This document shows positions 22,867 through 34,079 of a stretch of 64,000 bases of DNA, piece after piece. The DNA comes from Lotus japonicus (lineage: Eukaryota > Streptophyta > Magnoliopsida > Fabales > Fabaceae). Within the stretch, counting starts at the first letter, position 1; each line of letters begins with the position of its first letter. The translations under genes were made by a program, and so were the position numbers. The notes beneath the pieces are model-generated. The model worked only from the letters and a program-made list of their open reading frames with translations, was not told the origin of the DNA and searched no databases. The stretch is taken from the NCBI RefSeq assembly GCF_012489685.1, contig NC_080044.1, forward strand, positions 49,786,964 to 49,850,963, written 5' to 3'.

Positions 22867-23809
22867 CAATGTAACACCCCGAATTCCAGGTGTCACTTTA
22901 GTAACCAAAAATAAACTTTACGCGGAAAACAGGTAATAATTTTTTTCGTTTTCTTTCCTTTAAATCAAAACGATAAGGAAGTAAAGACAAAACCCAACTA
23001 CTAAACTAACCGATATACAACATATATACATGTACAGCCTCAGCTGCACTCCATGTCACGCGCACTCGCAGTGACTCCAAAGCAGTGTGCCCGTAGGCAA
23101 ATATATACAGACCCAGAAGTGTAAGTGAGAAAATTATAATTACAAACCACTAGGAGAAAGTCGGCCTCAATATGGCCTAAGCAAAGACCCCTATGGTCCA
23201 ACTGACTCACTGTGATCCCTCAGTAAGAGAACCACACGAAAAGTCATGCGTCGGAAACCTACCCGATCCCAAAAGCAAAATGAATCAGAGCTCTACTCAA
23301 AGCATGACGCCTGCCCAAACCTAACCTCCCTGTGCCAAACCCACAACGATCTGAAGTCGGCAAGTTGAAGCTCAACTCCATGCGCCATAGAACTCCTTTC
23401 GTCAGACATCCACGCTCGTCAGTCCGGTCCTCCATGACCCTTCCCCGATACGTCGCCCGGTGACCAGCAACATCGATCACCCAAGCGGTGGGGCATCCCG
23501 ATCCTGCAGCTCATATCTGATCCCCCCCCCCCCCGAGGGAGAGACCACCGAGAACCAGTCGGCCATCGACATCTGGCAGCAGGCCGACCGCCCAAACACA
23601 AACATACAAACAAAGCCAAGGCGCTAGGGTCAACTCACAGCAATAAGTACATATACACTCAACATGTGACAGGGTATACATATAAGTTGTTATATAAGCA
23701 TATAAGTAATCCTAGCATGTTATGGCTCTAACATTGCTTCAATAAACAAACATCACACAGTCTCAGTCAGCATGAATGTATGCGTGAAATGCACAATATG
23801 AATCCGGAT

Positions 23810-24053
23810 TTGTGACGCGTTCCCGTTCGCCACAAGTGAAGCATTCCCGTTCTTCACTATGGATGGACCATTCCCGTTATCCATCCTGGATGAAATCCAT
23901 CCTGGATGAACCATTCCCGTTATTCATCCTTGGTGAACCATTCCCGTTATTCACCATATGATGAACCATTCCCGTTATTCATCATTTATGCAAGGTGAAC
24001 CATTCCCGTTATTCACCATGATATGCACAGGTGAACCATTCCCGTTATTCACC
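23810..24053. repeat. Hairpin array 1 in the 5' LTR of A
   Basis: All eight stem-loops of 2409-2652 are present with the same arms and loops. Confidence 0.9.
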
Positions 24054-24139
24054 CGATTGAATGCAACGTGGTTAGCCAAACAACGAATCGCCCTTACCAC
24101 GAAAGTGTTTAGCTCACAACCCAATCTCAACAAACCCAT

Positions 24140-24343
24140 GAGTTAGTGTCGGTCAATACAACACAACTCGGAGTAAGTGTCGGTCAATACAACACAGCTC
24201 CACCAACAAGAATACACAAGGGTCTAGTGTCGGTCAATACAACACAGCCCAAACAACAAGAGCGCTAAGTGTCGGTCAATACAACACCGCTCCAACAACA
24301 AGAGAACCCAAGGGATTAGTGTCGGTCAATACAACACAACCCC
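24140..24343. repeat. Hairpin array 2 in the 5' LTR of A
   Basis: Copy of 2739-2942: five constant tops with different complementary arms. Confidence 0.85.
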
Positions 24344-25802
24344 ATCAACAAGAGTACGTAAAGTACTCGGTGACTTTCAATCATCACCATAGCTCACCTT
24401 AGTGGCTTTCCCCAATTCCAATAACTCACAACAAAGGTCGACTTTTCCCCGTCTTTCGTAAATATTTTCCCCTTCAGTTTTCCTATACTTAAACGTTAAT
24501 AAAAATGATTTCAATTCAGATTAGTCAGGTTATGAGTTTATTTCTCAAAATCTAGGTTTCCCAAGTCTTTAGTTTTCGAAATTCTAATCCTTCTACGTTT
24601 TCCGAAAACCAACCACCCAAAAGAAGTTTCCCGGGGAAAGTCTAAGTAAACCAACAAATACCAACCAGGCTAGGTCTCAAACCCCTCATTTGGACTTGCC
24701 TAGGGTTGCTCATCCAACCCAAAATATCAAAGATCACCAGATCAATGAATCTCCACTCCGAAGTCGCGTCAAAACGCTCAATTCAACACAACATCACATC
24801 ATAAGTTATGAAAACATTCATAACAATAAACCATCATCATAATCAATATCATAGCAAAGCATAAGTTGAATTTATCGATGCCTATCATGCAATCATAGCT
24901 AATATATATGTAAGTTGCCCTAACCTCGAGCTGTTCCAGCTTCGCAAACAAAGTTCTCCTCAAACAATTGCTCTGAGTCTTCCAAAGTTCCCTCAACTGA
25001 ACCTCGGAGAAAAACAAAGCAGAATCCAAACAAAATCGATTAGTTCGATCGCAAAACAATACATAAACGATAGACAAAGCATTAAAGCTTCAGAATAGGA
25101 CAATCAGGTACGAAAAGACAAGTTTTCGAAACCGAAAAACTCCCCCCTAAAGGAAATAGTCCACGGCCTCAAAGGAAAAAGGGCTTCGGCTCTTTTTCTT
25201 TGATCAAATCAATTCACAAGGTAGTTTTAGGATAAAACTAAGGCAAAGAAACTGTCGGAACAATTTTCGGACAATCGGGTCGAAATATGACTATCCAGGG
25301 GCATTTTGGTCCAAAATAAAGGCTCAAAACTTCAAAGTTATCAGTTCTGAAAACAAATTTGACAGCAACGATCCTCATGACATCCGTGACAACAAATCCT
25401 AAAGGCACGAAGTCAGATTAAGTCTTTTCGACAATAAAGTTTCGAAATGTGAGCAAAAAGGGTTTTGAAACAGTTTTTCAGATCCCTGTCAAATGGATCA
25501 CAATCACAGTTTACTGACAGAGGTTTTAGGCTCATGGGAACCTAGAGAACATAACCCAAGCAAGAAATCGAAGAAAACGGACAATTTTAGAAAAAGCTCA
25601 AAATTGTGAGCATAGAAACGACTTCAGAAACGCAACAGAAACAACAATCAGAGGTAGGAATCGTGTTAGTTACCTCGATACCTAGAAGTAGGGACGAACT
25701 GCACGAAGATTGGTCAAGGTTTCGCGAAAATCTCCTCCCCCCTTGCTCTCCACGAAATTCGGCCACAATAGGAAGAAAATGAAGGAATTTTTGCTTTTTG
25801 AG

Positions 25803-25811
25803 CTATTTATA
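25803..25811 (-). promoter_or_regulatory. TATA box in element A 5' LTR
   Basis: CTATAAATA in minus reading; likely promoter for the element's RNA. Confidence 0.7.
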
Positions 25812-26503
25812 GGCAGGCGAAATCGCGGGAAAATGAAAATTTCGCGATTCTGATTTTTGCAGCACGATCACCGAGGAATTCTAAGAGACATTCTGGCGTC
25901 GGAATTCCAGAACTCAAAACAATTATCTAAGATTTGGGAAAAACGATATCCAAAACGCCAAAAGCGGTGTAAGTTAGTCTGTCCCGAAAAACTACTTTTT
26001 GCTGTGATGCTCAGACGACAAAACTTCCAACAGAAGAAAGATTGGAAATGTCGAAACAAGTCTGGCAACGCGGACGGAATCTTCGTTAGAAGTCCCGAAT
26101 AGAAAAAGTCTTCATCCTTTGCTCAAAACTAGGGTTTCGAAGCAAAGAAATTAGAGTCGTCGAGCTTCCGGAAAGTGAAACCTATCGTGCGTACAGTCCA
26201 GAGTTCCGAAATGAAACGCTGGTCGATGGAAAAATAAAGAGAATCTTTAAATTTTCCGAGAGTTCGAAATCTCACTCAAAACGTTGCTTTAAGAGCGAAA
26301 TAGCCTATTCTGGACACGCTCGCCATAAGGCAGGTGTGCAGACGACTCGCACTAACTCCGAAAACAACTACGCAACATTCCTCAAGCAATTCCTGAGCTT
26401 TCTTCTTCATTAATCTTTCTCAAATGTCAAACTCCTGTCACGCTTACACTGATTCTACGTGTGAGTCGGAAACTTAACTTGTTCTGAAAATCCAGGTCTT
26501 ACA

Positions 26504-26985
26504 CGGAGAACTGAACAAGGAACTTCGACGAGAAATCACGAAAGTTCGTAATGGATCCACGAGGCAAAGTCGTGAACCAAGCCATCGCCGTGCCTTTGAA
26601 CGTTGACGGGAACATCCTGCACTTCACCGCATCAGAAGCTACACTTATCACCATCTTTGTGTTGAAATAAAGCAGATGATCCTTCGGATCAGTCTTTCCA
26701 CTATACGTCTCAAGAACAAGATTCTTCATGTTGTCAGGTATGGCTACCTCCCTTACCGCCGCCGAGAAAGGCTCAAACTCCGCTACAGCCTCTGCCTCCC
26801 GTTCTCCTTCGTCCTGTTGCTCAAGGCGATAGTAATCTAACTTCTCCTGCAAGTAATCATTCTGTTGCCGTATGTTGTCAACGTTGCGGATTAAACGTCT
26901 CCAATCTTTGTGAGTGATCGGAGCTTGAGGCAACGGTGATCCACCTCCTGAGACCTCTGGCGAGCGTGCCGGAGATCCTTATTGC
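26504..26985 (-). pseudogene. Element T gag, middle part
   Basis: Tat-like gag from PLPQAPITHKDWRRLI through a coiled-coil-like region rich in Q, E and R to the capsid-domain start NLVLETYSGKTDPKDHLLYF and the core motif AMAWFTTLPRGSI. It stops where A is inserted; the sequence resumes at 1470. Upstream it is cut by solo LTR C at ATTGC; across that junction an in-frame TAA would remain, so the gag was already or later mutated. Confidence 0.88.
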
Positions 26986-28308
26986 TGTAACACCCCGATT
27001 TCGGTGGCGTCACTTTAGTAACCAAAAGTAAACTTAATGCGGAAAAACGTGAATATATTTTTTTTTTCGATTATAACTAAGACAAGACTGAAATAAATAA
27101 AACCCAAGTGCGAAAAGTAATAAAACTAATATACAATATATAAACAGCCCCCGCTGTAAGTAGCAACCTCGTCACTTGTGAACCTCCAGTGACGGGTAAT
27201 AGAAGAGTAGCGCCCGTAGGCAAAAGTACAAACCAAAAGAAAAGGTTAAGTGTCCGCAACACTATCCCTCAAAATGAGAATAAGCTGGCCCATCGGCCTG
27301 AAACAAGACTTCCTAAGTCCAACCAACTCTCTGTGATTCCCGTAACGAAACCACACAAAAAGCTATAGGTGGGAAACTACCCTGTCCCGAATGAAACAAA
27401 TGATGTTCAGAGCTAAGACTCTACTCCTACACTAATCCCATCTCGAGGAGCTCACACTAACACTCAATCCTACATGCTAGCGTGATCGTCGTCCGAATCT
27501 GAATCCAGAACGACTAAGTCTAGGTACATCCTCCGTCCTCCGCTCGCTATCGCGATGCGCTCCTGTTCCAGCATCCCAACTCTAGTTTCCCCCGAAGGGT
27601 GAACCGTCGTGAACTAGTCCGCCAAAGACATCTGACAAAGGGCGTTTGTTCGCCAAAGCACACACAGAAGACGCGAGGGTCAACTCCAAAGAATTATGTA
27701 AATAATAACAAGGATAGATACAGATAATAGGATAGCCACTTAGGCTTTTAGCTAGGGATAACATCCTAGGGTTGCATATCTCATGATGAATATAAACGAC
27801 GATAAATCACAGTTAACATGCCTCAAATAGAATTAACAAGTATCAAACACACTCATCACTAAGTCAGTATGCATGTTGCATGAAATGATATGCAGGTTAA
27901 CCCAGTTAACCACATGCATTCCGGAAAGGGATGGACATCAAACGGATCAGCCCTAACACCAGCCACGGTGGAACCATTTCGGCCCGCGTGCCTCTTACAC
28001 CACACAAAGGTAGCCAGATCAGCAGTAAACCCGTAGGTCTGCCATTTCGGTCTGCTACAAGAGACGTCTACAAACGCTCTTCCACGGCATTCCGGGTCTT
28101 ATGACCATTTTGGAAACCGACGAGGTCCAGAGTACGTCCTGTGTTAATACCTCATTAATGTTGCATGAATGCAAGATGATTAGTCAATCAACGTCTCCGA
28201 TCTCACTCGACACGTCGCCACGTGTTCTAGCTAAATTAATGTCTCTAAAAGCTTACCCTAAGGTAAAGTCGATTCTGCGACAAAAGACACACTTCACAAC
28301 AACACATA

Positions 28309-28438
28309 GCTGCTCCAACAGCACAACAACAAACGCTGCTCCAACAGCACAACAAACAAACGCTGCTCCAACAGCACAACAACAAACGCTGCTCCAACAG
28401 CACGACAACAAACGCTGCTCCAACAGCACAACCACGAC
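28309..28438. repeat. Five-unit 26-bp tandem repeat with hairpin GCTG/CAGC
   Basis: Unit GCTGCTCCAACAGCAC plus a CAACAACAAAC spacer, starting at 28309, 28335, 28362, 28388 and 28414. Each unit can fold as GCTG-CTCCAA-CAGC. A separate hairpin AAGAG/CTCTT lies just upstream at 28059-28081. Confidence 0.85.
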
Positions 28439-30676
28439 AAACTCAACACTTGGATCCGACGACACTCCTCGTTTTTCCAAAACTATGATTTGCATCGAAA
28501 GCCTCCTTTCGAGATTTATACCATTACTTAAAGATTTAGAGGTTATTTAAGGTCTTATGAGTTTTCTTTATAAAATAGATTCCATTTTGTCTTATCGCAA
28601 GTCTTATACATTTTCAGGATCTCCCAATCCCAAGTCGCTTCCAGAGGATGTCTCGATCCACTAAACAAAATTAAGGCCCGAACCTCGTTCGTCCTATCAA
28701 ACTTTCTCAAAACTCTCAAAATAAAATCGGCATGACCTGCCCGCTATTCTCACCATTCAGAATCTCAGATTCCAGTGCAGAGCATATTTAAATCATCACA
28801 ATCAACAACATGTCATATATCGAAGAATCTCATCATAAACACTTAGCACTTAGCATATAAAGCATGCACCACACATCCTAGATTACCCACTTAGCACATA
28901 GCATGTAAGTCAATCTCAAAAACATTCAGTAGATGAATCATCTACATTGTCAGCCGAAGCCTCAGAAAACATTTTCCAATCACACACAATCCAGTGCATA
29001 AACAGTAAACAATGTCGAAACATCGACCCTAGGCATTAACTAGAGATTCAGTGAGAAGCCCTCACCTGAAAGTTCTCCAGAATGATCAACTAGTGCTTCC
29101 TCGCTCTCAAAGTGTTGGTCCTCGGGGAAATCCTCAAAAGCACCTTTACAATAAAATCACAGAATACTATCAGAATCTATCGGAAACTAAGCTATCGATA
29201 CTTACTAAGGTTACTCGAAGTAATCTATACCCTAAGGTACGATAAACTAGCGCGAAAGACAAGTTTTCGGAAAAGGAAATTTTCCTCCTCCCCCCTAATA
29301 GGGCTCGGCCACTTTGTGCAATTATGGGGCTCGATTTTTCTTCGATCAAACTTGGTTCCTATGCTTTCATAAGCCGTAACTAAGGGTATTCTGAACTCAG
29401 AAAAATTATCGGATCAAAAACTGTCGCAGGGGTATTTTGGTCAATATTTTTAGCTCAGAATTTCAAAACTGAAATCTCAAAATGCAAATTGGATGGGGAC
29501 GTCACCAACGACGTTTAAGACAACTAATCCTACTAGCACTAAGCTAAGGCGATAGTTTTCAGCCCAAAGGTTGAGACTTTGCTTAAAAATGGTCATTTTA
29601 AGCAGAAATTGATTCCGGCGGAAATCCGGCGACATAACGGAAAAACTAATCCGACAGAAGTGCTCTTGGGCATGTAAGGAAGATGTTTAGAATCAAAAAT
29701 GAAATATTCAGGATAGTTTTGCAAAAACCTCAAAACTATGAGCTCAGAAAAGTCTAGAGAAAAGCTATGGAAAAAGCGATCAGAGGTAAGGATTAGCGAC
29801 TATACCTCGAAACCTTGAAGTAGCAACTGTTGGATCAACGATCAAGCAAGAAATGGCGAAAAAACTTCTTCTCCCTCTCTCCCTTTGTGCTCGCGGGTTT
29901 GGTGCTTGAAGGGTGATGAGAAAATTGGCATGGTGATGAATGACTATGGTGCGTGGGTCGTTTGTTGCAACAAGGAAAAATGAAGAAGAAATTGGTGATG
30001 AGAAGAATTAGAAGGCATGGTGTGCGTGTTGTTGCTGCAGCAAGAAGAAGAAAAAGAAAGAAAGAAAAAAAAAGAAAACAAGAAAGAAAGATCAGATGCT
30101 TGTGCGTGAAAAGGAAAGGAATTGAGTTTCCTTATATATATGTTTGTGGCTTTGTACATTGCCTTGTCTGATGGTGTTCAGGGGCTTGGAAAATATATCA
30201 ACATGTGGTGGGGCAAAGCTGGAGGGACGTGGAGTGATAAGGTTGGATTGATATTTTGAAAAGATATTTGTAAACTGGTATAAATTAATTTAGACACTGA
30301 AGAATTTAGCTCACAAAGTTAAGAGAAAAATATATAATGGATATATAACTATACTAAAAATTATGAGGAACTTTATGAAATAGTAAAATATAAATTATGA
30401 TCACTTTGAGCAAATTAAAATGATCCATTAACCAAGAAGTGAGTAGATATATATAAAAGATCGGATAAGGATGAATAGATATTTTGTAAACCGGTACAGA
30501 TTTGTTTAGATATCGGAGGATTTAGCTCATAGAGTTAAGATAAAAATATGAGAGTGATTTCCGATTCTTCCTATTGAATCCAACGTATTTTAGACACGAT
30601 ATTCTTCCCGCTGAATCTTCTAATTTTTCAAAGAAATATCGGTATGATTTTTGGTTTTCGAGGCTTGTTTTTAATG

Positions 30677-30686
30677 CTATTTATAG
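30677..30686 (-). promoter_or_regulatory. TATA box in solo LTR C
   Basis: CTATAAATAG in minus reading, same surrounding motifs as in the A LTRs. Confidence 0.6.
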
Positions 30687-31394
30687 AGGTTGACAAAACG
30701 CGGGAAAATGAAAGTTTCGCGAATCTGATTTTTCCGGCTTCATTCTCCATGAATTCTAAGATAGGTTTTGGCGACATAATACCAAAACTCAACAGAGGTT
30801 TCCTTGTATTTTAGGTGGCTAATGCAAAGTCGGTGTAAAAACTATTTTACCCGATAAGTTACTTTTTGCATCGAATGTCGGAATAGAAAACTTCCTTCTG
30901 AAGAAAGGTTTGGAACGTCGATTAGAGTGGGCAATCGCGGATGAAATCTTTATTTGAAGCTCCGAACAGAAAAAGTCTTCATCGTCGGTTGATTTTAGGG
31001 TTTTGAAATACCAGGGTTTCAGTTTCGGCAAACTTCCGATGATTGGAATCGGACGTTCGTAGATTCTAGGGTTTCGCCTCGAAACGGTTGTCATATGAGG
31101 AATAAGAGAAGTTCTAACATTTCTCTGAAGATTTTTGGAATTAATTTCCATCGTGACTTTAAGTGAAAACTAGCTATTTACTAGGGTTTCTGCCCTAGGT
31201 TTAAGCGTATATCGATCGTGCTATACCTTTTATCGATTTTGATACAATCCTTAGACTTTTCCTGAACTTTCTCCTTCATATGTTTATTCCATTCGATAAA
31301 CTCTTGTTCAGGTTTTTCCTTCACGATACGTCAAGCCTAATCGTAAATGGAAATCTCTTCCACTTATTCTAAGCTTAAAAACTTGGGTCTTACA

Positions 31395-31623
31395 ATTGCG
31401 AAGGTGAGGACGGTGGAGAAGGTAATGGAGGCATCGAAGAAGAAGGTGGAGGAGGCGGAGGAGGAGTCGGTTGCTCAGGTTGCTCGCGACGAACCTCCTC
31501 ACGGTGCAACCTTCCCCTCACGCGACGCGGTGGTGGACTGCGCCTCTGCCCCACGGTGGGCGCCACTGCGTCGACGACGACGAGTTTCCATCGAACTTCA
31601 ACCGCGAACCAGAAATTCAACAA
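31395..31623 (-). pseudogene. Element T gag, N-terminal part
   Basis: Minus-strand frame with possible ATG at 31623, rich in Arg, Pro and Ser (a run of seven Pro, then PSPPSSPSQ), cut by solo LTR C. Proline-rich, disordered N-termini occur in Tat-lineage gags. The exact start is uncertain; an internal ATG near 31435 is also possible. Confidence 0.6.
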
Positions 31624-31719
31624 AAAAAAAACACAAAAATCAGAGGAAATTGCACGGAATTTCGAACTTCTCTCAATTAAAATAGCAATCCACGTAGTCT
31701 GGGAATCGAAATCTACCGT

Positions 31720-31737
31720 TCCCCACAGACGGTGCCA
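31720..31737 (-). other. Element T primer-binding site
   Basis: TGGCACCGTCTGTGGGGA in minus reading, two bases after the LTR end GGCTGGAACA. Very near to TGGCGCCGTCTGTGGGGA, the usual sequence here in Tat/Retand-type elements. Confidence 0.75.
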
Positions 31738-31739
31738 AA

Positions 31740-32054
31740 TGTTCCAGCCAAGAACATAGAAAGAAGGTATAGTACCTAGAGTGAGAGGATTGCAACGAGA
31801 GAATCTACAGAGAGAGCGTGTAACCGCTTAGAGAGATACTGTAACTGAATTTCAAGTTTGTTATTTATCAAATGAGCAAAGAGTCCCTTACAATTGATAA
31901 CCGACCCTATTTATAGGCTCGGGGTTGGGAATGGTGTGTCTAACTGTCCTTAGTGGGTCGGTTGGGCCTCTCGGAGGAGGCCAAGTTCCCCGGCTTGTGC
32001 GTCGTCAGCGGCGAGCGTCCCTGGGCGAGGGCCTCAGAGGTCTCACCCAGTCCA
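31740..32054 (-). repeat. Element T 5' LTR (about 315 bp)
   Basis: In plus reading begins TGTTCCAGCC directly beside the primer site. Minus-strand TATA box CTATAAATAGG at about 31910-31920. The outer end is set at about 32054 because the following sequence is a copy of 32260 onward and therefore flank. The partner LTR is outside the window, so the end cannot be confirmed by a TSD. Confidence 0.65.
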
Positions 32055-32412
32055 ATTTTATTATTTTACAAAATAATAAGTTATTAGTTTCATTTGTAAT
32101 ATTTGTTAAAATCAATTTTATTATATATACAAAAGTCAAGTCAATTTTACCTAATTATGTATATGTATTATATTACTATAATATTATTATACATTGAAAC
32201 TTTCTTTACAATATTTATGTATAAGTTTGTTAAGTCAATTTTATTGTATATTCAAAAGTCAATTTTATTATTTTACAAAATAATAAGGTATTAGTTTCAT
32301 ATGTAATATTTGTTAAAATCAATTTTATTATATATACAAAAGTCAAGTCAATTTTACCTAATTATGTATATGTATTATATTACTATAATATTATTATACA
32401 TTGAAACTTTAC
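32053..32412. repeat. AT-rich tandem duplication, period 207 bp
   Basis: 32053-32206 and 32260-32412 are nearly identical (CAATTTTATTATTTTAC through CATTGAAACTTT), with a small shared motif in the spacer. The first copy starts exactly where the T LTR ends. Confidence 0.9.
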
Positions 32413-32500
32413 CTTTTTATTAAAAAATGTTGCATTCATAATACAATAATTAATATATAATAAAAAATATGATTTAATATTAAAATCTTATTTTATTGAA

Positions 32501-32568
32501 CCAATCGCTTCGTACCACGTGTTCTAAACATTTGGAAATGCATAGAACTCTCTATGTGCATATAAATA
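32501..32568 (+). promoter_or_regulatory. Core promoter of the secreted-peptide gene
   Basis: CCAAT at 32501-32505, a G-box CACGTG at 32516-32521 and TATAAATA at 32561-32568, 70-77 bases before the ATG. Spacing fits a plant RNA polymerase II promoter. Confidence 0.65.
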
Positions 32569-32637
32569 GGTGTGTATTCATTTTGTAGATGAAAGTTGAG
32601 ATTTTTTATTTTTATCTACAAAACTAATCAAGATATA

Positions 32638-32877
32638 ATGTCTTCTTTGAAGTTGGTGGTATTTCTTTTTGCTCTTCTGTGCGCTGATCTAGTGGTAACT
32701 GCACAAGGCATAGAACGACCCCAAGAGACTACTAATGTTGATGTCAAAGAAAACACACAAGAGGTGAGTATGACACAGGTGATAGGAGATTGGAAAGGTT
32801 CTACTGGTCCAGGAATTCAGATTCCTTGCTGCGAATGTAGGAAATGGCACTGGTGTCCGTGCCCGCCCGGTTGTTAA
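32638..32877 (+). CDS. Small secreted cysteine-rich peptide (79 aa), host gene candidate
   Basis: Single-exon frame. I chose the ATG at 32638 because it opens directly into a classical signal peptide (SSLKLVVFLFALLCADLVV, cleavage likely near residue 22-24); an in-frame upstream start would put 14 polar residues before it and lies too near the TATA box. The mature part is about 55 residues: acidic first half (PQETTNVDVKENTQEV), then a C-terminal cluster CCECRKWHWCPCPPGC with pattern CC-x-C-x5-C-x-C-x3-C, giving six Cys for up to three disulfides. A TATA box and an AATAAA (32924) frame it. I do not recognise the family; the pattern differs from the usual defensin or nodule-specific NCR spacing. 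An apoplastic signalling or defence role is inference only. It is the only convincing host gene here. Confidence 0.7.
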   Translation: MSSLKLVVFLFALLCADLVVTAQGIERPQETTNVDVKENTQEVSMTQVIGDWKGSTGPGIQIPCCECRKWHWCPCPPGC

Positions 32878-32923
32878 AGTACAATAGATAAAAACAATGT
32901 ACCAATTCTAGCATTATCACCAT

Positions 32924-32929
32924 AATAAA
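32924..32929 (+). terminator. Poly(A) signal after the peptide gene
   Basis: AATAAA 47 bases after the stop codon, in a T/A-rich context. Confidence 0.5.
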
Positions 32930-34079
32930 TTTGGGGTTGAGAATGACATGTTATAGATGTAATAATTATCTTTAATTACATGATTAAGTGAAAATTGCTG
33001 GTTATATTAAATTTCATTTTACCTTTAACATTTTTATACTTATTGTATTTTTTTAGCATGAGAATAAACACATGCATAGTAGGGATGACAAATTAAATCA
33101 TTGGTTCATGATGATACAATCAATCGAAATAGGCATCCACTATATCCGTCAATTTATGACGTAAAAGTCAATTCACTTTGAATGAATGAGTTTCGTGGAA
33201 TGACAATTATCCATCTTATTGAGTTTATATTAATTAAACTTGAATTTTTAAATGTTCAAATGTATTCCCTCATAAAAAATCACTAGTTATTATTTGTAAT
33301 CTTTTTCCTTATTACTGAAAGCTCTATCAATATTTGTTATATAATGTGGAAGAAAAGAATATTAATTTAATTTTAATTCAAGATCTATTCTTTATTTTTT
33401 ATTCTAACTTATTACTTATAAGATGCAATCACCTTGATAAAAATTATTCATTGTGAAAATTTTATGATTATATCAAATTATTTAAATATTTATTTTCATT
33501 TTCATTTATTATATATTCAAATTTTATTTATATATATGCATTTTTTTATCTTATTTTTTCTTCATGGATTCTAATATATTCTTTATTTTGTATATTTCGT
33601 TTTTATGTTGAGTAGTTTAATTATCATTGAAATTTAACTGATTTTATTATTTAAATTTCAGCTCTACTATTATATTCATTAAATATTTATTTTAGGATAA
33701 TTATATCAAATTATTTAAATAATTATTTATTTATTTTTGTTTTAATTATCGGTTCAAGAAATCTATATTTGCAATAGCAGTTTGTCGTATTGTTGTTCAG
33801 TCGAAAGCAAGTGCATGAGGGTCCTTATTCTTACTCCAACCAGTAAGTTGAAGGTCCAAGTTCATAGTATGATTGAGAAACTTGCTGAGTTTACTTATAT
33901 AACGCGTTGCCTTATTGTTAGGGGTTTGTCAACAAATGTATGATTATTGTTTCAATTTCATAATGTCTTTAACTTCTTCGACATTTTCCCTGACCAGAAT
34001 AGAGTTATGTGCTTCTTGTGACAGTCTTTGTTTGTTGTTATGGTTTTCTAATTGGAAGCTTAGACAATATCCTTTTATG
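32930..34079. other. AT-rich flank without recognisable gene
   Basis: Very AT-rich, with many stop codons in all frames; I see no gene, RNA or repeat in it. Its last five bases TTATG (34075-34079) are the target duplicated by element D1. Confidence 0.6.

Larger units (their letters stand above)
1471..26503 (-). mobile_element. Element A: Ty3/gypsy chromovirus-like retrotransposon, interrupted
   Basis: Complete LTR-to-LTR element in minus orientation, starting TGTAACACC and ending GGTCTTACA in plus reading, flanked by TSD CGGAG at 1466-1470 and 26504-26508. LTRs are 1471-5102 and 22870-26503. The primer-binding site is complementary to initiator tRNA-Met and the polypurine tract lies beside the left LTR. 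Without the nested 13.4 kb (8159-21547) the element is about 11.6 kb. Its coding part is reduced: gag without capsid, RT with a nonsense codon, no readable protease, RNase H or integrase. The two LTRs differ only at scattered sites by eye, so the insertion is young. Assignment to the Tekay/Del-like chromoviruses rests on the RT and on integrase and chromodomain remnants seen in the sister copy A'. Confidence 0.93.
22870..26503 (-). repeat. Element A 5' LTR (3634 bp)
   Basis: Partner of 1471-5102 (offset 21401 over most of its length). TATA box at 25803-25811 on the minus strand. Hairpin arrays at 24140-24343 and 23810-24053 lie downstream of it and upstream of the primer site, that is in the RNA leader. 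TSD CGGAG follows at 26504-26508. Confidence 0.93.
26986..31394 (-). mobile_element. Solo LTR C (4409 bp), A-related family
   Basis: One LTR, TGTAACACCCCG...GGGTCTTACA, flanked by TSD ATTGC (26981-26985 and 31395-31399). No primer site, polypurine tract or coding region was found. Ends and the promoter zone resemble the A LTR: a minus-strand TATA box at 30677-30686 followed by GCGGGAAAATGAAA and TTTCGCG. It holds a 26-bp tandem repeat at 28309-28438 and diverged AT-rich repeats around 30245-30560. Longest open frames (about 150 codons) overlap the tandem repeat and have no recognisable product. Confidence 0.9.

Noticed and set aside
28309..28438. Possible CRISPR-like array of short regular repeats
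   Set aside because: Units are contiguous tandem copies without unique spacers, inside a plant LTR.
28101..28550. 149-codon plus-strand frame in solo LTR C
   Set aside because: The frame is held open by the 26-bp tandem repeat (N, T, A, Q repeats) and lies antisense to the LTR promoter; no family recognised.
29944..30171. Frames of about 72 codons on both strands, one with a signal-peptide-like serine-rich stretch
   Set aside because: Purine-rich GAAGAAAGAAA sequence in solo LTR C gives low-complexity Lys/Arg or Ser/Phe frames.
31347..31685. Plus-strand 112-codon frame at the T leader
   Set aside because: Antisense of the T gag start and crosses the boundary of solo LTR C, so it cannot be an old gene.
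33761..33930. Possible gene fragment in the host flank
   Set aside because: Less AT-rich than its surroundings, but all frames are short and no domain is recognisable.
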